Source: Candidatus Omnitrophota bacterium
GTDB lineage: Bacteria; Omnitrophota; Gorgyraeia; Zapsychrales; Fredricksoniimonadaceae
Assembly (NCBI GenBank): GCA_903861305.1
Contig: CAIOTT010000036.1
Span: forward strand, 1-43,247
Length of the DNA: 43,247 bases
Direction of reading: 5' to 3'
Part shown: positions 37,047-43,247 of the stretch, piece by piece
Numbering within the stretch: position 1 is the stretch's first letter
Layout of the letters: each line of letters opens with the position of its first letter
Program-made: the position numbers and the translations under genes
The notes under the pieces: generated by a model
The model's database searches: none
What the model saw: the letters and a program-made list of their open reading frames with translations, nothing else
What the model was told of the DNA's origin: nothing

Positions 37047-38650
37047 ACGTGCAGTTCGTTTATTCGCGTCATCAACTTGACCCTAAAGAGCGCCGTATCG
37101 AGAGGTTCTTTGAGACCCTTCCCGGCGCCTTGTCCTGGTCGATCATTGTGGGGATGACGGTCCTTTCTGTCACGAACCATTTGCTCGCTTCCGCGATCAT
37201 GGTGGCCTTTGTCTTGTTTTGGGTCTTTCGCCTGCTTTATATGAACATTTTTCTTGTGATCTCCTATATGAGGCTTCACATTGAAAAGGGGACTGACTGG
37301 ATGGGGTTGATCGGGAAGATCGGGCTTCCTCCGGAGTCGCTGGCAGGGGTAGATCCATTCCGGCGCAGGCAGATCGAATCTTTATGGAGGGCCGATCAGC
37401 ATCCCCCGAAGCCGGAGGACTTATATCATCTTGTGATCTTGCCGGTGGTGCGGGAAGGTCGCAATATCCTGGAGCCGGGAGTGAAAAGCCTGGTCGATGG
37501 CGCTTATCCTTCGCAACAGGTCCTTGTTGTCATTGCGCTTGAGGCCAGGGCTGCCGCGCCTGTTAAACAGGATGTCTATGCCATCCAAAAGCATTACGCG
37601 GCTTCTTTTCTTGATTTTCTGGTCGTCGAGCACCCCGGGGATATCCCAGGTGAAGCCATGGTCAAGGGAGCGAATGCCACGTGGGCGGCAAAACACGCGG
37701 CGAAGTATCTGCAGGACAAGGGCATTGCCGAAGAACGCGTTATTGTTTCCTGTTTTGACGCGGATACGGTGGCCCACAAGGAATATCTGGGGTGCCTGAC
37801 GTACTACTTTATGATAACGCCTTCACGGTTGCGTGTGAGCTATCAGCCGATACCGGTCTATTATAATAATCTATGGGATGTCCCAAGTTTTGCCAGGATA
37901 CTTGATATCGGGGCATCTTTCTTCCAGCTTGTTGAGGCCACCAATACCGAAAAGCTTGTTACTTTCTCAAGCCACAGCATGAGCTTCAAGGCCCTTGTGG
38001 AGGTGGGATACTGGCCGGTCGATATGATCTCGGATGATTCCGCGATCTTCTGGAAATCCTTCATTCATTACGATGGTGATTACAAGGTTGTTCCAATTTA
38101 CACGACCGTGTCCATGGATATCGCTTCAGGCAGGAGTTTTGGCAACACTTTCGTTAATATTTACAAACAAAAACGCCGCTGGGCCTGGGGGGTTGAGAAC
38201 CTGCCGGTCGTCCTGCGTGCGTTCCTGAGGTCAAAGAAGATCTCAGTTTACAAGAAGTTGATGTTTGCCAGCAGGTTGTTCGATCTGTTCGTTTCCTGGG
38301 CCACCTGGTCCTATCTTTTGACCGTTATCACATGGCTGCCCATGCTTTTTGCGGGGCGTGAGTTCTCGTCAACGACCATGTATTACATGGCGCCCAGGAT
38401 CAAGGATGTTATTTTCGGGCTTTCTCTAATAGGTCTTGTTATTTGCATTGCCATAAGTTTTGCGCTTTTATCGACCAGCACGATCCGTCAGCGGCGGTCA
38501 CATATGGTCCTTCACGTATTTGACTGGCTGGCGATCCCTTTTGTGGTGCTGTTGCTCAGTTCGGTTCCGGCGCTTGACGCTCAAACGCGCCTTATGCTGG
38601 GAAAAGACATCCAGTTCAGGGTAACTGAGAAACATCGGAATAAAGCCTAG
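37043..38650 (+). CDS. Membrane GT2-family glycosyltransferase
   Basis: ILPVVREGRNILEPGVKSLVDGAYP, CFDADTVAHKEYLGCLTYYF, MISDDSAIFWKS, KQKRRWAWGVENLP (DxD / ED / QxxRW-like), C-terminal TM helices; GTG start. Confidence 0.78.
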   Translation: MNVQFVYSRHQLDPKERRIERFFETLPGALSWSIIVGMTVLSVTNHLLASAIMVAFVLFWVFRLLYMNIFLVISYMRLHIEKGTDWMGLIGKIGLPPESLAGVDPFRRRQIESLWRADQHPPKPEDLYHLVILPVVREGRNILEPGVKSLVDGAYPSQQVLVVIALEARAAAPVKQDVYAIQKHYAASFLDFLVVEHPGDIPGEAMVKGANATWAAKHAAKYLQDKGIAEERVIVSCFDADTVAHKEYLGCLTYYFMITPSRLRVSYQPIPVYYNNLWDVPSFARILDIGASFFQLVEATNTEKLVTFSSHSMSFKALVEVGYWPVDMISDDSAIFWKSFIHYDGDYKVVPIYTTVSMDIASGRSFGNTFVNIYKQKRRWAWGVENLPVVLRAFLRSKKISVYKKLMFASRLFDLFVSWATWSYLLTVITWLPMLFAGREFSSTTMYYMAPRIKDVIFGLSLIGLVICIAISFALLSTSTIRQRRSHMVLHVFDWLAIPFVVLLLSSVPALDAQTRLMLGKDIQFRVTEKHRNKA

Positions 38651-38653
38651 TGC

Positions 38654-38690
38654 AGCCCGCCCGAAGTGGCGAAAAACGGGCTTGTTCACG
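38654..38690 (+). terminator. Weak hairpin after the GT2 gene
   Basis: AGCCCG (38654-38659) pairs with CGGGCT (38677-38682), followed by tgttcacgtatttg. Confidence 0.35.
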
Positions 38691-38789
38691 TATTTGATTA
38701 TATTAAAAAAATATTTTTTATTTCAAAGGGCATGTGATATTATTGGTGGAATTTAGAATCCTTGAAATAGTCAATCGAGTGGAGGATCA

Positions 38790-39944
38790 ATGATAGATTA
38801 TTTACTTACCGAAGAGCAGCAGATGATACGTGATCTGGCTCGCCAGATAACTGATGAAAAGATCAGGCCTGTGGCGGCGGAGCATGATAAAAGCGAGAAA
38901 TTCCCCTGGGAGATCATGAAGGTCATGGCCCAGTCGGACCTCTTCGGTGTTTATATCGAGCAAAAGTATGGCGGGTTAGGCGGCGGGGTGTTCGAACTTT
39001 GCCTTGCGACTGAAGAATTTTCCAAAGGTTGCGCGGGGATCGCTATTTGTTACTCGGCATCGGCGCTTGGAGCCTATCCGATCATCCTGTTCGGTACAGA
39101 GGAACAGAAACAGAAATATTTGCCATCGATCGCCAAGGGTGAAAGACTGGCGGCGTTCGGTTTGACGGAACCTGCCGCGGGGTCGGATGCCAGCGCGCTT
39201 CAGACTACAGCCGTGAAACAGGGCGATCATTACGTCCTGAACGGGGTCAAGCATTTCATCACCAACGGCGGTGACGCCGAGATCTACACGATCATTGCCA
39301 TGACCGACAAGACCAAGGGTGCCAGGGGTGCCAGCCTGTTTGTCGTTGAAAAAGGCACGCCCGGTTTCAGCTTTGGCAAGAAAGAAGACAAGCTGGGTAT
39401 CCGTGCATCTTCGACACGCGAGCTTATTTTTGATAATTGCAAGGTCCCGAAAGAAAATCTCCTTGGCAAAGAGGGGATGGGCTTTATTGCGGCCATGAAG
39501 ACGTTTGATATGTCCCGTCCCGGGATCGGTGCGCAGGCGGTCGGCATCGCCCAGGGGGCGCTGGATGAGGCGGTCAAATATTCCAAGCAGAGAAAGCAGT
39601 TCGATAGATCTATCTCTACGTTCCAGGGCATCCAGTGGATGCTGGCCGATATGGCTACGGAAGTGGAAGCTTCACGCGCTCTGGTGTATGCTTCAGCAAG
39701 GGAAGTCGATGCTGGGAAAAAGAACGTTGGCGTTCATTCCGCGATGGCCAAGTTGTATGCGTCAGACGTGGCGATGAAGGTTACGACCGATGCGGTCCAG
39801 ATCTTCGGCGGTTATGGCTATATGAAGGAGTATCCTGCCGAGAAATATATGCGTGACGCTAAGATCACACAAATTTATGAAGGGACGAATCAGATCCAGC
39901 GCAATATCATTGGCCTGGGCCTGATCAAAGAATCCGCCCGATGA
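38790..39944 (+). CDS. Acyl-CoA dehydrogenase (Bcd/CarC-like)
   Basis: FGLTEPAAGSDASALQTTA, KHFITNGGDAEIYTIIAMTDK, QIFGGYGYMKEYPAEKYMRDAKITQIYEGTNQIQRNII. Confidence 0.95.
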   Translation: MIDYLLTEEQQMIRDLARQITDEKIRPVAAEHDKSEKFPWEIMKVMAQSDLFGVYIEQKYGGLGGGVFELCLATEEFSKGCAGIAICYSASALGAYPIILFGTEEQKQKYLPSIAKGERLAAFGLTEPAAGSDASALQTTAVKQGDHYVLNGVKHFITNGGDAEIYTIIAMTDKTKGARGASLFVVEKGTPGFSFGKKEDKLGIRASSTRELIFDNCKVPKENLLGKEGMGFIAAMKTFDMSRPGIGAQAVGIAQGALDEAVKYSKQRKQFDRSISTFQGIQWMLADMATEVEASRALVYASAREVDAGKKNVGVHSAMAKLYASDVAMKVTTDAVQIFGGYGYMKEYPAEKYMRDAKITQIYEGTNQIQRNIIGLGLIKESAR

Positions 39945-40723
39945 ACGTTATTGTCTGCATCAAACAGGTTCCTGACACCACAGAGGTCAGGATCGATCCG
40001 GTCACCAAGAACCTTGTCAGGGAAGGCGTCAAGTCGATCATCAACCCTTTTGATGCTTACGCCATCGAAGAAGGCGTGCGCCTGAAAGAAAAATTCGGCG
40101 GCAAGGTTACGGCTGTCACGATGGGGCCTCCGCAGGCCGAGATGGTGCTCCGGGAGGCTATTTCTCTGGGGTGCGATGACGCGATCCTTGTCAGTGACCG
40201 TGCTTTTGCGGGTTCAGATACACTGGCCACAGGGTATACGCTTTCCAAAGCTGTTGCCAAGATCAAAGATTATGACCTTATTATTTGCGGGAAGCAGGCC
40301 ATTGACGGTGATACCGCCCAGGTCGGGCCTGGTGTTGCCGCCATGCTGGACATCCCCCAGATCACGTATGTCCGCAAGATCAACGATGTCAAGGACGGCG
40401 AGATCACGGCCGAACGTTCGACCGAAGAAGGGTATGAGGTCGTTCAGACCAAATTGCCATGCCTTATCACGGTCGTGAAAGAGATCAATACCCCGCGCCT
40501 GCCTTCCTTAAAGGGGAAGATGAAAGCCAAAAGCGCGGTGATCCAGGCGTGGAAGGCCGTTGATATCGAGGCCGAACCTGACCGCATCGGGCTTAAAGGG
40601 TCCCCGACCGAGGTCTGGAAGATCTTCACGCCGCCGGCCAGGGCTCAGGGGCAAATATTTCAAGGTGAAGCGCAGGCATCCGTTGATCAGCTTGTCGATT
40701 CTTTAAAGGGCCTTCTTTATTGA
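39941..40723 (+). CDS. etfB: Electron transfer flavoprotein beta subunit
   Basis: VCIKQVPDTTEVRIDPVTKNLVREGV, LIICGKQAIDGDTAQVGPGVAAMLDIPQITYV. Confidence 0.95.
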   Translation: MNVIVCIKQVPDTTEVRIDPVTKNLVREGVKSIINPFDAYAIEEGVRLKEKFGGKVTAVTMGPPQAEMVLREAISLGCDDAILVSDRAFAGSDTLATGYTLSKAVAKIKDYDLIICGKQAIDGDTAQVGPGVAAMLDIPQITYVRKINDVKDGEITAERSTEEGYEVVQTKLPCLITVVKEINTPRLPSLKGKMKAKSAVIQAWKAVDIEAEPDRIGLKGSPTEVWKIFTPPARAQGQIFQGEAQASVDQLVDSLKGLLY

Positions 40724-40766
40724 GAGTCCTTCGGGAAGAAGTTCCACAACAAAATCCGGGATCATT

Positions 40767-41963
40767 ATGAGCGGTATCACAGTTTATAAAGATAAATGCA
40801 TTGGCTGCTCACTGTGCGTCAAGACGTGTCCATTTGATGCCATTACCCTGGTGGATAAAAAGGCTGTCATTGACCTCGACAAGTGTACCCTGTGCAGCTC
40901 TTGCGTTGAGGCTTGCCGCAAGACCAATGCCATTGAGATCATCCGTGAAACGACACGCACACCCGATATCGAGAAATACAAAGGCGTCTGGGTCTTTGTC
41001 GAACAGAAAAGAGGCGTTGTCCAGCCCGTTGCCTTTGAACTGCTAGGCAAGGCCAGGGAACTGGCTGACAAGCTCGACGTCGAAGTAGCCGCGGTCCTTC
41101 TGGGGCATAATGTGAAGGAAAAGGCCCAGGAACTGATCGAGCGCGGGGCTGATACGGTGTACGTGGCCGATGATCCCAAGCTCGAGCATTTTCTGGATGA
41201 ACCCTATGCCCGCATCCTTGCGAACCTTATCAGGAAGCACAGGCCTGAGATCCTCCTGTCGCCGGCGACTTCCATTGGACGTTCCGTTGTTTCCAGGGTC
41301 GCTGTGCAGTTGCGCGTCGGATTGACCGCTGATTGCACGGCGCTGGATGTGAATCTTGACGAGCGTTTCCTGTTGCAGACGCGTCCCGCGTTCGGCGGCA
41401 ATATCATGGCCACCATTTTGTCACGTCATCACCGGCCCCAGTTGGCGACCGTTCGCCACAAGGTCATGAAAGAATTGCCGCCTGACCTTTCCAGGAAAGG
41501 TCGTATCGATGCGCTGACGTTCGACAGGTCATTCTTTACGTCCAGGACAAAGGTTTTGGAAGTGGTTGATTCTGTCATGGCCACGGTCAATATCACCGAG
41601 GCGAATGTGATCGTTTCCGGCGGCCGCGCCATGGGGGGTGCCGCGAATTTTAAAATGCTGGAAGACCTCGCCGGTGTGTTGAACGGCGCGGTCGGCGCTT
41701 CACGCGCCGCCATCGATGAAGGGTGGCTTCCGTATGCCCACCAGGTCGGCCAGACAGGGAAGACTGTTTGCCCCAAGGTCTATATCGCCTGCGGCATATC
41801 CGGACAGATCCAGCATCTGGTCGGCATGCAATCCTCTGACATCATCATCGCGATCAACCGCGACGCCTCAGCTCCGATCTTCAGTGTCGCCAACTACGGC
41901 ATTGTCGGCGACATTTTTGAAGTCGTTCCCCTTCTTACCAAGAAATTCAAGCAAGTCGTTTGA
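40767..41963 (+). CDS. etfA: Electron transfer flavoprotein alpha subunit with N-terminal ferredoxin domain (CarE-like)
   Basis: N-term CIGCSLCVKTCPFDAITL and CTLCSSCVEACRKTNAIEI; C-term ETF-alpha FAD domain VSGGRAMGG...GASRAAIDEGWLPYAHQVGQTGKTVCPKVYIACGISGQIQHLVGMQSSDIIIAINRDASAPIF. Confidence 0.95.
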   Translation: MSGITVYKDKCIGCSLCVKTCPFDAITLVDKKAVIDLDKCTLCSSCVEACRKTNAIEIIRETTRTPDIEKYKGVWVFVEQKRGVVQPVAFELLGKARELADKLDVEVAAVLLGHNVKEKAQELIERGADTVYVADDPKLEHFLDEPYARILANLIRKHRPEILLSPATSIGRSVVSRVAVQLRVGLTADCTALDVNLDERFLLQTRPAFGGNIMATILSRHHRPQLATVRHKVMKELPPDLSRKGRIDALTFDRSFFTSRTKVLEVVDSVMATVNITEANVIVSGGRAMGGAANFKMLEDLAGVLNGAVGASRAAIDEGWLPYAHQVGQTGKTVCPKVYIACGISGQIQHLVGMQSSDIIIAINRDASAPIFSVANYGIVGDIFEVVPLLTKKFKQVV

Positions 41964-41987
41964 CACAGCCGCGTCACCTCATGGAAT

Positions 41988-43061
41988 ATGAGCCATACAC
42001 AGAAAAACAGTGCTGATCTGTTCTGGGTCCATTACATACGCGCGATAGCAGCCTTTGGTGTGGTTTTTGTTCATGTGGCAGCTGATGTCATTACCGAATG
42101 GGGATCTATACCGGTCAGCCACTGGTGGTTCGCCAATATCTTTGATTCCCTGACGCGCGGCTGTGTCTCTCTATTTATCATGGTCAGCGGGGCCTTGCTG
42201 TTGCCTGTCCAGGAAGGGGTCAGGGATTTCTTCCGCAAACGATTCAATCGCATCCTTATCCCTTTTTTGGCATGGACTGTCCTGTATCTTTTCTGGAAAA
42301 AGGCGTTCTACAGGCCGGATCTGGGATTGTCGCAATCTGTCAGCATGGTGCTTGATGGCGGCGTCTGGTTCCATATGTGGTTCTTTTACATTTTGGCAGG
42401 AATGTACCTGATGGCGCCTGTTTTGCGGATATTCATGGCGCATGCAACCCGCGCGCACGTCGGGTATTTCTTGTGGCTGTGGTTCCTGTGCGGTTCATGC
42501 GTGCCTTTTTCGGAAAAGTTCGCGAGGTTGCTGGGGTATCCCGGTTTTCACGTCGGACTTCCAGTAGCCATGGCGGAAGGGTTTATCGGGTATTTCATTC
42601 TGGGAGCGTTCCTTGTGACATATGCCGTTCAAGCATGGACAGCCCTTGCGCGTGTGGTATGGGCTTCCTGTTTTCTGTTCTGTTGTCTTGGAACAGGCTG
42701 GATGACCACCCGCACGGGAACTTTCCAGGATGTGTTTTATGATAACCTGGCACCGAACATTGTCCTGTATTGCGCATCATTTTTCGTTCTTGTAAAATTT
42801 ATTGTATCTTCGTCAGAAGACAAGCTGCCGGTGTTCTTGAAAGGCTTTGTTATTGATCTGTCGAAGGCAAGTCTTGGTGTTTATTTAATTCATCCCATGA
42901 TCATCGATGTGCTGGATAAGGGAAGGTTGGGGGTCGCGATCAAGCCTTCCGGTGGACATCCTTTGATCATGATACCCGCGATCTCTGTCGGGATATATTT
43001 TGTTTCATTCTTTTTCGTGCGCTTCATTTCGAAAATCCCTTATTTGAAACGTATTGTGTGA
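41988..43061 (+). CDS. Acyltransferase family 3 membrane protein
   Basis: DLFWVHYIRAIAAFGVVFVHVAADVITEWG...FDSLTRGCVSLFIMVSGALLL, ~10 TM helices. Confidence 0.85.
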   Translation: MSHTQKNSADLFWVHYIRAIAAFGVVFVHVAADVITEWGSIPVSHWWFANIFDSLTRGCVSLFIMVSGALLLPVQEGVRDFFRKRFNRILIPFLAWTVLYLFWKKAFYRPDLGLSQSVSMVLDGGVWFHMWFFYILAGMYLMAPVLRIFMAHATRAHVGYFLWLWFLCGSCVPFSEKFARLLGYPGFHVGLPVAMAEGFIGYFILGAFLVTYAVQAWTALARVVWASCFLFCCLGTGWMTTRTGTFQDVFYDNLAPNIVLYCASFFVLVKFIVSSSEDKLPVFLKGFVIDLSKASLGVYLIHPMIIDVLDKGRLGVAIKPSGGHPLIMIPAISVGIYFVSFFFVRFISKIPYLKRIV

Positions 43062-43089
43062 TCTGTAAGTTCATGGCTGGTTGTATGGG

Positions 43090-43112
43090 GAGACTTGGAT
43101 AAGATCCGTCTC
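43090..43112. other. Stem-loop downstream of the acyltransferase gene
   Basis: GAGAC-tt-GGAT-aag-ATCC-GTCTC, 9 paired bases with a 2-nt bulge; no U-tract so not a standard terminator. Confidence 0.4.
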
Positions 43113-43247
43113 TGCTAAACATGTCAAGAACGACCCCATTGTTAACACAACATCACTAATACTAATAACTTGTAACATTTCGTCCCTTGCACGATCAGAA
43201 GGGTATTTTTATCCCGGATTTTGCACGCTTCTCAAAACAGCGTCGAG

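Noticed and set aside
1-43247. TGA recoding to Trp/Gly (seen in some candidate phyla)
   Set aside because: TGA ends most genes here, often in ATGA overlaps with the next start; proteins terminate at expected lengths.
43062-43247. tRNA or small RNA at the window end
   Set aside because: Only a short stem-loop is visible; no cloverleaf or conserved RNA signature could be supported.
1-43247. CRISPR array, transposase, integrase, toxin-antitoxin or phage genes
   Set aside because: No direct-repeat/spacer pattern and no matching protein motifs seen in any ORF.

Overview
GC-moderate bacterial window, densely packed, mostly + strand. It is probably from an Omnitrophota-like bacterium; that guess rests on recognising the family of the 5601..9443 protein from memory and is not proven. 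Contents in order: (1) the tail of a siroheme-dependent heme (Ahb) cluster (radical SAM/SPASM fragment, ahbA-like, ahbB-like, hemL); (2) a small NusG-domain-II / Gx-transporter::EcfT fusion / ApbE flavin-transferase block; (3) a long repeat-bearing secreted protein whose single reading frame (5601..9443) is broken by two in-frame TAG codons; (4) a complete Na+-NQR operon nqrABCDEF with a probable nqrM on the opposite strand; (5) an 11-subunit complex I operon nuoABCDHIJKLMN with no nuoEFG; (6) an ABC-2 exporter pair, nadC, two unknown envelope proteins, a cyclophilin, dus (-), mtaB, a PIG-L deacetylase, GNAT, GT39-like, GIY-YIG, PEGA and GT2 genes; (7) an acyl-CoA dehydrogenase/etfB/ferredoxin-etfA triad resembling caffeyl-CoA reductase CarCDE, and an acyltransferase-3. 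The observations most worth a second look: the two TAG codons inside one otherwise open 1280-codon frame (one sits where the three sibling repeats all have CAG/Gln); an in-frame palindromic element just before the first TAG; loss of a normally conserved NqrD cysteine and an atypical NqrB flavinylation motif; the adjacency of NQR with a complex I that lacks its NADH module; the Gx::EcfT fusion; and a shared AT-rich upstream motif at two electron-transport operons. No rRNA, tRNA, CRISPR or transposase was recognised.
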